Positions 8,946 through 18,380 of a DNA stretch of 64,000 bases are shown piece after piece. The stretch is from Myxococcus xanthus (GTDB taxonomy: Bacteria > Myxococcota > Myxococcia > Myxococcales > Myxococcaceae). The notes under the pieces are model-generated. The model had not been told where the DNA came from, searched no databases, and saw only the letters and a program-made list of their open reading frames with translations. The translations under genes and the position numbers were made by a program. The stretch covers positions 434,001-498,000 of the forward strand of contig NZ_FNOH01000002.1 in the NCBI RefSeq assembly GCF_900106535.1, in the 5' to 3' direction. The stretch's first letter is position 1, and each line of letters starts with the position of its first letter.

Positions 8946-10186
8946 GGCGACTCCTCCTGCACGTCGGTCAGCAACGTATGAAAGGCCTCCAGCAGCGCCA
9001 GTGCGGGTGGCTCCTCGAAGTCACGGGCGTAACGCGCGCGGAAGACATCCTCGGGCGTGCGTTCCTTCAGGGAGAGGCCCGGCTGCACCTCCGCCAACGC
9101 GCCTCCCGTCCCGGTATAGGCGGGCGTCAGCTTCACCAGCCGCGCCGCCTTCCCCTCCAGCACCTTCTCCACCTTCTGCCGCAGCGCGGGCTCCGGCCGG
9201 GGCAACGACACGCACACCTCCAGGTAGGGCCGCCGCCACTCCAGCGTGTCCGCGTCGTGCGCCGGCAAGCCCTCCAGTTGCGTCAGCACCGCGTCCAAGG
9301 GAGCAGCGTCCCGCGAAGGCACGCGCACCATGTCCGTGGTCCGGGGCACGGGCAGGGATTGCACCTCGCGCAGCGCGTCGCCTTCCAGCTCCACCAGCAG
9401 CACCTGATGCCGGTAGCCCGCCTCCGACAGCGACAGGGGCAACGGCGAGCCGCTGTAACGCACCCCCTCGCGTCCGCCCACCCGCTGGGCCTTGTGCAGA
9501 TGCCCCAGCGCCGCGTAGGCCACGTCGTCCGGGAACAGGTCCACGGGCAGCGCGTGCTGGTTGCCGCCGAGAATCTTCCGCTCGCTCAACGCGGACAGCT
9601 CCGTGCCCGTCATGTAGCAATGCCCCATGGCCACCAGCGCCTGTCCCGCCTGACGCCTGCGCCGCGCCGCGGCCAGCACCTCCGCGTACACCGAGCGCAC
9701 ACCCTCCACCAGCCGGTCTCCCATGTCCCCGGGCACGGGCGGCAGGTCCGCGGGACGCAGGTACGGCACCGCCGCCACCCACGCACCCACCCGTCCCTTC
9801 GCGTCGTGCAGCGGCACCAGCAGCCGCTCCTGGTCCATGGCGCCTCGGGCCCGCGGCAGTCCGCCCACCACGTGCACGCCCAGCGCCGCGAACAGCGGGT
9901 CCGGCGCGTCCAGCCGCGCCGCGGAGTCGTGGTTGCCGCCAATCACCACCACGTCCAGCCGGGGCATCCGCCGCCGCGCCTTCGCGACGAACTGGTACCA
10001 GGCCGCCTGCGCCTCCGCGCTGGGGTTCGCCGTGTCGAAGATGTCTCCGGCCACCAGCAGCGCATCCACGGACTGCGCTTCCAGGGTCTCCAGCAGCCAG
10101 TCCAGGAAGGCCGCGTGCTCCGCATCCCGCGAGACGTCGTACAGCGTGTGTCCCAGGTGCCAGTCCGACGTGTGCAGCAGGCGCAT
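8942..10186 (-). CDS. sbcD: Exonuclease SbcCD subunit SbcD (Mre11-like nuclease)
   Basis: 414 residues from ATG 10186, chosen because MRLLHTSDWHLG is the conserved family start and a purine-rich AGGGAGGG site precedes it; an upstream in-frame start would add 41 unconserved residues. Metallophosphoesterase motifs appear in order: D8xH10, GDIFD, GGNHDS, GHCYMTG and GHLHKAQR, giving the two-metal nuclease site. It is the nuclease partner of SbcC, encoded directly downstream with a 4-base overlap. Confidence 0.95.
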   Translation of the reverse strand: MRLLHTSDWHLGHTLYDVSRDAEHAAFLDWLLETLEAQSVDALLVAGDIFDTANPSAEAQAAWYQFVAKARRRMPRLDVVVIGGNHDSAARLDAPDPLFAALGVHVVGGLPRARGAMDQERLLVPLHDAKGRVGAWVAAVPYLRPADLPPVPGDMGDRLVEGVRSVYAEVLAAARRRRQAGQALVAMGHCYMTGTELSALSERKILGGNQHALPVDLFPDDVAYAALGHLHKAQRVGGREGVRYSGSPLPLSLSEAGYRHQVLLVELEGDALREVQSLPVPRTTDMVRVPSRDAAPLDAVLTQLEGLPAHDADTLEWRRPYLEVCVSLPRPEPALRQKVEKVLEGKAARLVKLTPAYTGTGGALAEVQPGLSLKERTPEDVFRARYARDFEEPPALALLEAFHTLLTDVQEESP

Positions 10187-10385
10187 CAGGCGTCCACCCT
10201 CCCTCTTTCCCGTGGCGCTCTGGCCAGCGGGCAGCCTCCAACAGAGGGGCTGCTCGCTCCAAGCGGCGGGCGCCTGCTCCCTTACTCCCTCACTCTGACA
10301 TGTGCGCAAGTTCCTGTAATTCCAGGCCGTTCTGGAGAAGACGCCCCGCCACGTCCCCTCTGGAGGCCCTCACGCACGGAGGGGG

Positions 10386-11099
10386 TTGGCCAAGACGCTC
10401 CGAGCAGAGATGCTCGCGGGAATGACCGGGCTACAAATTGGCATCTTCGCCGGCATCCTCGGGGCGGGCGTCGGCGTCTCGAGCATCGTTGGCTACTTCC
10501 GCTGGCGCCGCTGGAAGAAGCAAATCCAGGCCTGGCAGGACTTCGCGACCACCCGTGGCTGGTCCTTCATGCCGACGCCTGGCAGGTTCATGTACTCCGC
10601 GGGGACCTTGAAGATGGAGGGCAGCTACGCCGGGCGTCCGCTCACCCTGGAGACCGAGTACCGCCACCAGGAGAAGGCGTACCGCATCGCCACCATCATC
10701 CGGCACGAGCTCGGCGACGACTTTCCGCGCGAGGTGGTCATCCGCCCCGAGGGGCTGGGCGACAAGTTCCTCAAGCTGTTCGGCGTACAGGACGAGCAAA
10801 TTGGCGATGCCGGCCTCGACGCCATGCTGGACCTGAAGAACGTCACCCCTCAGGCCCGCGCCATCCTCCTCAGCGCGGGCATGCGGCGCCCCCTGCTGAA
10901 CCTGGCCCGCGCCTTCGAGAGCTTCTCCATCGAGAACGGCGTCCTGTCGGCGGAGGTGACAGACGAAGTCCCATGCACCCCCATCGAGTTGTACGGCTTC
11001 CTGACGCCCGTGCGTGAGCTGGCCGACGCCGTGCAGGGCACGCGCGGCCATACCCAGTGGCGGTCGGAGGGCACTGGACAGGAAGGCACCCAGTCCTGA
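10386..11099 (+). CDS. Membrane-anchored protein of unknown function
   Basis: 237 residues if TTG 10386 is used, which sits directly against a GGAGGGGG tract; ATG at 10410 or 10422 are shorter alternatives and the true start is uncertain. A hydrophobic Gly-rich segment (about 15-37) followed by RWRRWKK predicts one N-terminal membrane span with a large cytoplasmic domain. The soluble part has no motif that I recognise. It is divergent from sbcD, with a 199-base gap that should hold both promoters. Confidence 0.65.
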   Translation: MAKTLRAEMLAGMTGLQIGIFAGILGAGVGVSSIVGYFRWRRWKKQIQAWQDFATTRGWSFMPTPGRFMYSAGTLKMEGSYAGRPLTLETEYRHQEKAYRIATIIRHELGDDFPREVVIRPEGLGDKFLKLFGVQDEQIGDAGLDAMLDLKNVTPQARAILLSAGMRRPLLNLARAFESFSIENGVLSAEVTDEVPCTPIELYGFLTPVRELADAVQGTRGHTQWRSEGTGQEGTQS

Positions 11100-11331
11100 G
11101 GCTGGAGACCCTGCTGACACGCTGCGGGTCCCGCGCGTGCGGCATCCGCGCATGATGCGTTGCCGCCACTTCGGGAACGTCACCCTCGGGGACGAGCGGC
11201 GCAAGGCCGTGAAGCTCGGCATGCCCGACAGCGACGAAGCGCTGGAGTCCATGGTGACTCCAGCGCTTCTGCTCAAAGATGCCCTGCGCGAGGTGAAACA
11301 GGGCGGCGGGCGCAAGAGCGGCCAGGCGCGC
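11100..11331. other. Intergenic region between convergent genes, with a possible transposase-like remnant
   Basis: On the plus strand about 11155-11220 reads HFGNVTLGDERRKAVKLG before running on without a recognisable protein. FGxxxLGDxRR is reminiscent of the N-terminal DNA-binding part of IS4/Tn5-type transposases, but only about 20 residues resemble it and no catalytic domain follows. The rest contains the perfect hairpin at 11236-11269. Treat as a possible relic only. Confidence 0.2.
11236..11269. terminator. Perfect 14-bp inverted repeat between convergent genes
   Basis: GAAGCGCTGGAGTC and its exact complement are separated by six bases (CATGGT). It lies 137 bases after the plus-strand gene and 63 bases past the minus-strand gene end. 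No T-run follows, so a bidirectional, possibly Rho-assisted terminator is the simplest reading. Confidence 0.5.
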
Positions 11332-14043
11332 TCAACTGCGACGCGACCGTCGCCGCTGGAGCACGAGCCACGCAAGCGAGCCCCAGGCCAACGGCGCCAG
11401 CGGCATCGTGTTGCAGTTGCAGCCGCCCGGCTCGTTGGGAGGCGGAAGCTCGGTGCCCGCGTCGGTTCCGGCGTCCGTCCCCGCATCCAACAGCGGCGAC
11501 TCACAGGGGGCATCGCCCATGCACACCGTCGCCTCGGCGGAGCCCTGCTGCCCCGTCGAGTCCACCACGACGAAGCGGACGCGGTGCCAGCCCGGCGTCA
11601 GGCCCGTGGTGTCCCAGCGGCTGGGCTCGCCGCCGTAGTAGTAGGGGCTTTCGGTCCGCTCGTCGGTGTAGCGCAGCACGTCGTCCACGTAGAACTCCGC
11701 GTGCGTGCAGCCCACATCGTCCTGGCAGTCGCCGTAGAACTCCGCCGTGGTGCCGGACACGTGCTCACCATCTTCGGGGCGCGTGAGGATGGCGGTGGGC
11801 GGCGCGTCCGGGCTCACCGTGATGGTGAAGTCCTGCACGGCGTCCGGCGCGGCGCCGTTGCTCACGCGCACGGAGACCTCCACCGTGCCCGTCTCGGTGG
11901 GCTCCCAGGTGATGACACCGGTGGCGGCATCGATGCTCATGCCCGGCACCGTGCTCACCAGCGCATACGTGGGCGCAGGCCGTGCCGTCGCCTGCACTTC
12001 ATACCGGTACGGACTGCCCACCACGGCTCGGGTCACCGGCGCGGAGAGGATGGCGGGCGGCAGGAGAGTCGTGTCCTGCTCGAAGGCCTCCACCTCACGT
12101 GCGTCCACGCCCGGGGCGGACACGGTGATGATGGCCGTGCCGTCCTCGGCGTCCGCGTCCGGCGCGGCGGCCAGGGTGACGTCCTTGGGCGTGTTCCAGT
12201 CGGAGGTGGTGAAGGTCAGCGTCGCCCCGGACTGGACGGTGAGGTCCTCGTCCCCGCGGGTGCGCACCACGGTCACCGTGACGTTGCGCAGGGGCCGCTG
12301 TGAGAGCGACACGCCGAAGGTCGCCGTCCCGCCCTCCACGACCGTCACCTGCGACTCGGTCAGCACCAGGCGCGGCGAGTTGTTGTCGATGGTGGTGGCC
12401 ACCACCGCCACCTCCTGCAGCCCGTCCGCCACCACCATGAAGGTAGCGACCTCCGGCGTCTCGTCCTCGTCCACCGCCGCGCTGAGCGTCACCACCTGGG
12501 GCACGTTCCAGTTGGATGCGGTGAAGGTGAGTGCCGCGCCGCTGACGATGCTCAGGTCCTCGGAGCCGCCCAGCGCGCGGGAGACCCGCACGGAGACATC
12601 GAAGGCCGGCGCTTCGGCCAGGCGCACGGTGAAGGCAGCGCGTCCGCCCTCCTCGACGCGCGGCTGCAGCCCGGACACCACCAGTTTCTGTCCCGGCGTC
12701 TCGGGCGTGATGCGCCGCAGGACGCCGCCCGACGCGCCGATGGTGTAGAGCGCGCCGTCCGGGCCCACCGACATGTCCACCTGCGAGGTGAAGCCGGTGG
12801 CCCATTCATCCACCGTAGCCACCGAGTTGTCCTCTTCCAGGGTGACTCGCGTCAACTGACCGGTGTTGAAGTCCCCGAAGAAGAAGTTGTCCTGGTACGC
12901 CTCGTCGAACAGGGTCGCGTCGTAGAAGGTGCCACCGGTGATGGAGCCACCGAGCTCCTGCGTCGTGGCCGTTCCCCCGCTGCTCGCCGCGTCCGGCAGT
13001 GAAGGCTGCGACACGGTGAAGGTCGTGGGGGAAGGAACGCTGGCCACCAGCAACAGGCCATTGAAGCTCGCATCCTCCACACCGCTGAGCGTGAGCCGCT
13101 CACCCTTGCGGAAGCCATGGTTCCCGGCGGTGGTGAAGGTGGCCACCCCGCTGCTGCGTACGGCGCCACCCGCGGAGAGGCCGCGGGTATCGGAACCGTT
13201 GGTTCTGTACTTGACGACGGGAGTGATGAAGTCGTTGGTGCTGGGTTGGTTGTTCTCGTAGTCGCTGTAGCCGGCATGGCTTCGGCGGGTGACGACGAAG
13301 ACCTGCTCGTAGTCGGTGCCCACGCTGTTCACCCACAACCGGCCCGTGGTGGGCTGGAAGGTGAAGGTGAAGGGATTGCGGAAGCCGCGCGCCCAGATGT
13401 ACTCGTTGTTGGGCCCCACGCCGTCGTTGAAGGGGTTGTCGCTGTCGGGCGTGCCATCCGGGTTCGCGCGGCTCACCTTGGCCGCCATCGACGTCAGGTC
13501 CGCATTCACGCCCGTGCCGTTGCCCAGGTCGCCAATGGCCCAGTACAGCTTTCCGTCCGGGCCGAAGCCAATGGCACCGCCGACATTGTTCGCGCCCCGC
13601 GTGGGCAGCCGACTGACGACGACGGTGCGCGCCCTGCCCGTCCCTTCCACATCCGTGTAGCGGACAATCTGCTGCTCCGACGCGGAGACGGTGACGAAGA
13701 AATAAACGTAGCGGTTGACCACGTAGTTCGGGTCGAAAGCGATACCGAGGAGGCCGCACTCGCTGCCGGTGTAGACGGAATCCTCCGTCGCGAACACCTG
13801 CGTCACCAGCGTGCTGTTCCCTGGCTGTGTTTCAGGCTGGCCGTCCTTCAGCGACACCACCCGGATTTCGCCCGTCTTGAGGGTGATGAACAAGCGGCCT
13901 GAACCGTCCGGCGCCCATGCCATCCCCGTGGCCTGCGTGAGGGTATTGGAGATGAAGGGCATCTCCACGAAGCCGGAGGGCACCGCGGCCCAGGCGGGCG
14001 AAGACAGCCCTAACAACCCAAGTAACATCAAAGTAGAGCGCAT
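11332..14043 (-). CDS. Secreted glucose/sorbosone dehydrogenase-like propeller protein with MYXO-CTERM tail
   Basis: 903 residues from ATG 14043, which begins a clear signal peptide (MRSTLMLLGLLGLSSPAWA); an upstream start would bury it. Residues about 22-465 form a beta-propeller of the PQQ-dependent glucose/sorbosone dehydrogenase family (GLLGIAFDPNY, AIGFGPDGKLYWAIGD, RGFRNPF, VGPDGALY). Then come two Calx-beta-like repeats (about 465-680, each with GAxLTFTxSxWNxP and VTLxAAxDxD), an Ig-like cadherin-type domain (GVITWEP) and a further Ig-like domain. An Asp/Ala/Gly/Thr repeat leads to GGCNC, a hydrophobic stretch and RRRSRR, a MYXO-CTERM sorting tail. Expected to be displayed on the surface. 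Whether it is an active PQQ enzyme or a sugar-binding protein is open. Confidence 0.85.
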   Translation of the reverse strand: MRSTLMLLGLLGLSSPAWAAVPSGFVEMPFISNTLTQATGMAWAPDGSGRLFITLKTGEIRVVSLKDGQPETQPGNSTLVTQVFATEDSVYTGSECGLLGIAFDPNYVVNRYVYFFVTVSASEQQIVRYTDVEGTGRARTVVVSRLPTRGANNVGGAIGFGPDGKLYWAIGDLGNGTGVNADLTSMAAKVSRANPDGTPDSDNPFNDGVGPNNEYIWARGFRNPFTFTFQPTTGRLWVNSVGTDYEQVFVVTRRSHAGYSDYENNQPSTNDFITPVVKYRTNGSDTRGLSAGGAVRSSGVATFTTAGNHGFRKGERLTLSGVEDASFNGLLLVASVPSPTTFTVSQPSLPDAASSGGTATTQELGGSITGGTFYDATLFDEAYQDNFFFGDFNTGQLTRVTLEEDNSVATVDEWATGFTSQVDMSVGPDGALYTIGASGGVLRRITPETPGQKLVVSGLQPRVEEGGRAAFTVRLAEAPAFDVSVRVSRALGGSEDLSIVSGAALTFTASNWNVPQVVTLSAAVDEDETPEVATFMVVADGLQEVAVVATTIDNNSPRLVLTESQVTVVEGGTATFGVSLSQRPLRNVTVTVVRTRGDEDLTVQSGATLTFTTSDWNTPKDVTLAAAPDADAEDGTAIITVSAPGVDAREVEAFEQDTTLLPPAILSAPVTRAVVGSPYRYEVQATARPAPTYALVSTVPGMSIDAATGVITWEPTETGTVEVSVRVSNGAAPDAVQDFTITVSPDAPPTAILTRPEDGEHVSGTTAEFYGDCQDDVGCTHAEFYVDDVLRYTDERTESPYYYGGEPSRWDTTGLTPGWHRVRFVVVDSTGQQGSAEATVCMGDAPCESPLLDAGTDAGTDAGTELPPPNEPGGCNCNTMPLAPLAWGSLAWLVLQRRRSRRS

Positions 14044-14194
14044 GTATGTTGAGGATAGCGCAATGTCCCCCTCAGCACGCATGAGACGTACGCGAGGACT
14101 CACCCATCCTGTATTGGATTGTGTCAGTGTTTCAGCCCCCCATTATTTGCACCAGGGTGGGCTTGACCGTGGCCAGGCGCGAGCGCGGGGGCAC

Positions 14195-14959
14195 TCAGCC
14201 CGTCTTCGCCAACGTCTGCTCGAACAGCGCGCGAACCTGCGTGGCCAACGCCTGTGAGTCCGGACTGAAGGACTCGGGCGGCAGCGCGGGAAGCACGCGC
14301 ACGCGGATGGAGGCGGTGGGACTCATCCAGGGGCCGTCTCCATCCAGCAGCCCTGGCGTGCCCTCCACCACCACGGGCACCACCGGCACATGCTCCTCCA
14401 GCGCGAGCTGGAAGGCGCCCCGCTTGAAGGGCAGCAACTGCCCGCCCTTGGAGTACGTCCCCTCCGGGAAGATGAGCACCGGCATGCCACGACGAAGCCA
14501 GCGCCGGCACGGATCCAGGAGCTGGTTCATGGCGGTGGACGAGCCCCGGACAATGGGCACGTAGGCCAGCAGCGTCATCATCCACCCCACCAGGGGCAGC
14601 GAGAACAGCGACGCCTTCGCCACGAACTTGTAGGGACGGAACAGGCCCATGACGGCGAGGATGTCCGCCGCGGACTGGTGGTTGACCACCATCACACAGG
14701 GCCCGGGCGGAATGAGCTCACGGCCTTCGATTCGCGTGCGCCAGCCTGGGGACGCGTGCAGCCACAGGCCATAGCACCAACGACAGACCAATGAGTGCAA
14801 GAGCCGCCGGTCCCGGTCGAACGGGTACGTGACGATGAGCAGCAGCGCGCCCAGGGTGAACAGCACCGGGGCGGTGAGCAGGAAGACGACCCAGAACCAG
14901 AGCGTGACGGCGTACTTCATGGCGAGGCCCCAGGCATACCACCTTCGGGCCCATCCCAC
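14195..14959 (-). CDS. plsC: 1-acyl-sn-glycerol-3-phosphate acyltransferase (PlsC-like)
   Basis: About 254 residues. It has a hydrophobic N-terminal anchor (AVTLWFWVVFLLTAPVLF), the acyltransferase box NHQSAAD (HxxxxD), and FPEGTYSKGG further on, the conserved glycerolipid acyltransferase motifs. The enzyme acylates lysophosphatidate to phosphatidate in the inner membrane. GTG 14959 is preferred because AGGAGGGG precedes it by a few bases; GTG 14989 (longer) and ATG 14920 (shorter) are alternatives. More than one PlsC paralogue is common in these genomes, so the substrate may differ. Confidence 0.85.
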   Translation of the reverse strand: MGWARRWYAWGLAMKYAVTLWFWVVFLLTAPVLFTLGALLLIVTYPFDRDRRLLHSLVCRWCYGLWLHASPGWRTRIEGRELIPPGPCVMVVNHQSAADILAVMGLFRPYKFVAKASLFSLPLVGWMMTLLAYVPIVRGSSTAMNQLLDPCRRWLRRGMPVLIFPEGTYSKGGQLLPFKRGAFQLALEEHVPVVPVVVEGTPGLLDGDGPWMSPTASIRVRVLPALPPESFSPDSQALATQVRALFEQTLAKTG

Positions 14960-15107
14960 GCTCCCCTCCTGACGGCCCCGCACTCCCACGGCCGCGCCCC
15001 TCCCATCCAGCCGACCGGCCTGGGGGCGTCATGGAGATTGGCCCCAAGGGCAATCCGCCGTTCCTTGTCCGTGGACCTGCCGCTGCCATAAAGACGGGAG
15101 CGCCCCC

Positions 15108-16007
15108 ATGCGCCCCATCACCCCCGCGCTCCGAGCCGCCCGACTCGCCCACACATTCCTCCTCTTCAGCCAGCTGCGCACGGCGCGGTTGCTGCTGGAG
15201 CTGAACGGTCAGCAACCGCTCGAGGTCCAGCGCAGGCTGTTTGGCTATGACCTGACATTGAAGGCCCACCGCAGCACGACGCACATGCTGCTGTACCTGC
15301 AGGGCGACGACTTCCTGTCGGACCTCCCGCTCATCGCCCCCCATCTGCGGCCGGGCATGGTGGCCTTCGACGTGGGAGCCAACATCGGCTACCTGTCCAT
15401 GTACCTGCGCAGCCGCATCGGCCCGCTGGGACAGCTCTTCAGCTTCGAGCCCGAGCCGGAGAACTACGCGGAGCTGGACGCCAACTTCCGGAACAACCAC
15501 CTGCGCAACTGCCAGGCCATCCAGACGGCGGTGGGCTCGCAGGAAGGCGTCATCACCTTCGCCACGGGCCTCAACGGACACGTTCCCGTAGAGGGCGCGG
15601 AGGGAATCAGCGTCCCGGTTGTCACCGTGGACGGCTTCGTCCAGAAGCAGGGCCTGTCACACGTGGACTTCGTGAAGGTCGACGTGGAGGGCTTCGAGCT
15701 GGACGTGCTGGCTGGCATGCGGGCCACGCTCGAACGTCCGGACAAGCCCATCCTCTACATCAAGGTCCACGGACGGGGTGAGTATGCGCGAGCCGACCCT
15801 CGCCGCGTCTGCGAGGTGCTCGAAGGTCACTACAAGAACATCCGCGCCTACCTGCCCCCCGACGACTTCAAGGCGAAGCGGAGCCACCTGCGCCGGCTGT
15901 GGGGTCGGGTGTCGCCTTTCGATGACATTGAACAGGCGTGCCGTGTCGACCTGCGCGAAGTGAAGCAGCACGACACCCAACGGTACCAGTTGCTCTGCCT
16001 GCCTTGA
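15108..16007 (+). CDS. FkbM family SAM-dependent methyltransferase
   Basis: 299 residues from ATG 15108. The central part carries the SAM-binding motif AFDVGANIGYLS (87-98), an acidic FSFEPEPENY loop that would hold the ribose, and FVKVDVEGFELDVL, all typical of FkbM methyltransferases, which O-methylate sugars or secondary metabolites. The N-terminal 80 residues are helical and divergent. It stands alone, upstream of the pentose phosphate operon, so its substrate cannot be inferred. Confidence 0.85.
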   Translation: MRPITPALRAARLAHTFLLFSQLRTARLLLELNGQQPLEVQRRLFGYDLTLKAHRSTTHMLLYLQGDDFLSDLPLIAPHLRPGMVAFDVGANIGYLSMYLRSRIGPLGQLFSFEPEPENYAELDANFRNNHLRNCQAIQTAVGSQEGVITFATGLNGHVPVEGAEGISVPVVTVDGFVQKQGLSHVDFVKVDVEGFELDVLAGMRATLERPDKPILYIKVHGRGEYARADPRRVCEVLEGHYKNIRAYLPPDDFKAKRSHLRRLWGRVSPFDDIEQACRVDLREVKQHDTQRYQLLCLP

Positions 16008-16130
16008 AGGGCGCGGAGCAGGCACGCTCCGCAACGTCGGACCGGCGTCACTGCCCGCACTCTCCCTTGCCCGGTGGTTGCTCGGAAGGCGTAAGGTGCC
16101 TGCCGGACCGAACCCGGAGGGAGGCAGCGA

Positions 16131-17675
16131 ATGGACGCGCATCAGGGCCTGCACATCGAGACCCATCCCCGAGAAGGAGACCCGCTGGTTCGCGCCCGGC
16201 GGCCCGACCCGTGCGCGCTGGTGTTGTTCGGCGCCACCGGAGACCTGGCCCAGCGCAAGCTGTTCCCGGCCCTCTTCGAGTTGGCGCGAGCCCACCTGCT
16301 GCCGAAGAACTTCGCCGTCGTCGCCTTCAGCCGCTCCGAAGGAGACAGCGAGGCCTTCCGCGAGCATGTGAAGGCGTCCCTGCTGAAGTTCGCCCGCACC
16401 CAGCCCCTGGACGAGGCCGTCTGGAACGACTTCGCCCCGCGCCTGGAGCTCATCTCCGGCGGCTATGACGACCCGAAGTCCTTCGTGCGCCTGCGCGAGG
16501 AGCTCGACCGGGTCGCCCAGAAGTTCGGCACCCAGGGCAACCAGTTCTATTACCTGGCCACTCCGGCCTCCACCTTCCCCCAAATCCTCCAGGGCCTGTC
16601 GGAGTCGGGGCTGCTGAAGCGCCAGGAACAGGCCGACCCGCGCCCGTGGCAGCGGCTCATCATCGAGAAGCCCTTCGGCCACGATTTGGAGAGCGCCCGC
16701 GCGCTCAACCGTGAGCTGGCGGCGGTGCTGGACGAGCGGCAGATATTCCGCATCGACCACTACCTGGGCAAGGAGACGGTCCAGAACATCCTCGTCTTCC
16801 GCTTCGCCAATGCCATCTTCGAGCCGCTGTGGAACCGGCAGCACATCGACCACGTGGAAATCACCGCGGCGGAGACGCTGGGGGTGGAGGGGCGCGGCGG
16901 CTTCTACGACGAGACGGGCGTCATCCGGGACATGGTGCAGAACCACCTGCTCCAGGTGCTCGCGCTGTGTGCAATGGAACCGCCCGTGTCCTTCGGCGCC
17001 GAGGACATCCGCGACGAAAAGACCAAGGTCTTCCGCGCGCTGCGCCCGCTGGAGGGCCGCGAGGTGTCCCGCGCGGTGGTGGCCGGCCAGTACGAGGGTT
17101 ACCTCCAGGAGAAGGGCGTGAAGGCCGGCTCGCGCACGCCGACCTATGTCGCCATGAAGATGAACATCGACAACTGGCGCTGGGCGGGCGTGCCCTTCTA
17201 TCTGCGCGCGGGCAAGAAGCTGAAGCGGCGCGTGACGGAGGTGTCCATCCACTTCAAATCGGTGCCCATCAGCCTCTTCTCCGGGGAAGGCGCCACCTGC
17301 CAGCGGCTGCAGCCCAACGTGCTCACGCTGCGCATCCAGCCCCAGGAAGGCATCGCGCTCTCCTTCGAATCCAAGGTGCCGGGCGAGGATGTCAACATCG
17401 CGGGCGTCACCATGGACTTCAACTATCAGGAGACCTTCCAGCGGCCGGTCCCCGAGGCCTACGAGCGCCTGCTGCTGGACTGCATGCGCGGCAACGCCAC
17501 CCTCTACGCGCGGCAGGACAGCGTGGAGCAGGCGTGGACCTTCGTGACGCCCATCCTCCAAGCCCTGGAGTCCGGCGAGGGCGGACCGGCGCACGGCTAC
17601 CCCGGTGGCAGCGCGGGCCCGGATGCCGCGGCCGCGCTGCTGGCCCGCGATGGCCGCCGGTGGACCGGCCTATGA
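16131..17675 (+). CDS. zwf: Glucose-6-phosphate 1-dehydrogenase
   Basis: 514 residues from ATG 16131, preceded by a GGGAGG ribosome site. The nucleotide-binding motif [11 protein letters not shown] is at 33-43 and the active-site signature RIDHYLGKE is present, followed by the C-terminal substrate/NADP domain ([12 protein letters not shown]). It oxidises glucose 6-phosphate to 6-phosphogluconolactone with NADP+. The first gene of a three-gene operon that supplies the whole oxidative branch; its stop overlaps the next start (ATGA). Confidence 0.97.
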   Translation: MDAHQGLHIETHPREGDPLVRARRPDPCALVLFGATGDLAQRKLFPALFELARAHLLPKNFAVVAFSRSEGDSEAFREHVKASLLKFARTQPLDEAVWNDFAPRLELISGGYDDPKSFVRLREELDRVAQKFGTQGNQFYYLATPASTFPQILQGLSESGLLKRQEQADPRPWQRLIIEKPFGHDLESARALNRELAAVLDERQIFRIDHYLGKETVQNILVFRFANAIFEPLWNRQHIDHVEITAAETLGVEGRGGFYDETGVIRDMVQNHLLQVLALCAMEPPVSFGAEDIRDEKTKVFRALRPLEGREVSRAVVAGQYEGYLQEKGVKAGSRTPTYVAMKMNIDNWRWAGVPFYLRAGKKLKRRVTEVSIHFKSVPISLFSGEGATCQRLQPNVLTLRIQPQEGIALSFESKVPGEDVNIAGVTMDFNYQETFQRPVPEAYERLLLDCMRGNATLYARQDSVEQAWTFVTPILQALESGEGGPAHGYPGGSAGPDAAAALLARDGRRWTGL

Positions 17676-18343
17676 GCGCCACGCGCACGCACGTCGTGCC
17701 CACCGAGTCCCTGCCCCGGGAAGCCGCGACGTGGATGGCGCGCGCGCTCCAGGACACGCTCGCCACCCAGCGTCGCGTCAGCCTGGCCCTGTCGGGCGGC
17801 AGCACGCCGGGGCCCGCGTACCGGGCGCTGGCGGCGCAGGTACTTCCCTGGGAGCGCGTGGACGTCTACTTCGTGGACGAGCGCTTCGTGCCGCCCGACC
17901 ACGCGGACAGCAACTACCGGATGGTGGAGGACACACTGCTGCGTCCTCTTCGGCTGTCGCCGTCGCAGGTGTTCCGCATGGAGGGTGAGCGCGAGGACCG
18001 GGACGCCGCCGCGAAGGACTACGCGGCGAAGCTGCCTGCTTCCCTGGACGTGGTGCTGCTGGGCATGGGGGAGGACGGGCACACGGCCAGCCTCTTCCCC
18101 GGCCACCCCGCGCTGGAGGAATCCGAGCAGCGCGTCCTGGCGGTGGTGGGGCCCAAGCCGCCGCCCTGGCGGATGACGTTGACGCTGCCGGTATTGCGGT
18201 CCGCGCGGCACGTGCTGACCCTCGTATCGGGGGCGGGCAAGCAGGACACGGTGCGCCGGGCGCTGGCGGGGGACCTGAGCCTCCCCGCCGCCCGGGTGAC
18301 GAATTCGGAGTGGATGCTGGACCCCGCCGCCGCCGGGCGGTGA
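17672..18343 (+). CDS. pgl: 6-phosphogluconolactonase
   Basis: 223 residues. It begins at ATG 17672, overlapping the zwf stop by four bases. The sugar-isomerase-like fold shows [10 protein letters not shown] near the N-terminus, [13 protein letters not shown] and the signature [15 protein letters not shown]. It hydrolyses the lactone made by Zwf to 6-phosphogluconate, the substrate of the next gene product. Confidence 0.96.
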   Translation: MSATRTHVVPTESLPREAATWMARALQDTLATQRRVSLALSGGSTPGPAYRALAAQVLPWERVDVYFVDERFVPPDHADSNYRMVEDTLLRPLRLSPSQVFRMEGEREDRDAAAKDYAAKLPASLDVVLLGMGEDGHTASLFPGHPALEESEQRVLAVVGPKPPPWRMTLTLPVLRSARHVLTLVSGAGKQDTVRRALAGDLSLPAARVTNSEWMLDPAAAGR

Positions 18344-18380
18344 GGGCTCCCAGTCGCGAACCTTCCAGGAGGAACCAACG

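Noticed and set aside
15657..17594. A 645-residue minus-strand open frame over zwf
   Set aside because: Antisense to a full-length, motif-complete glucose-6-phosphate dehydrogenase; no recognisable protein.
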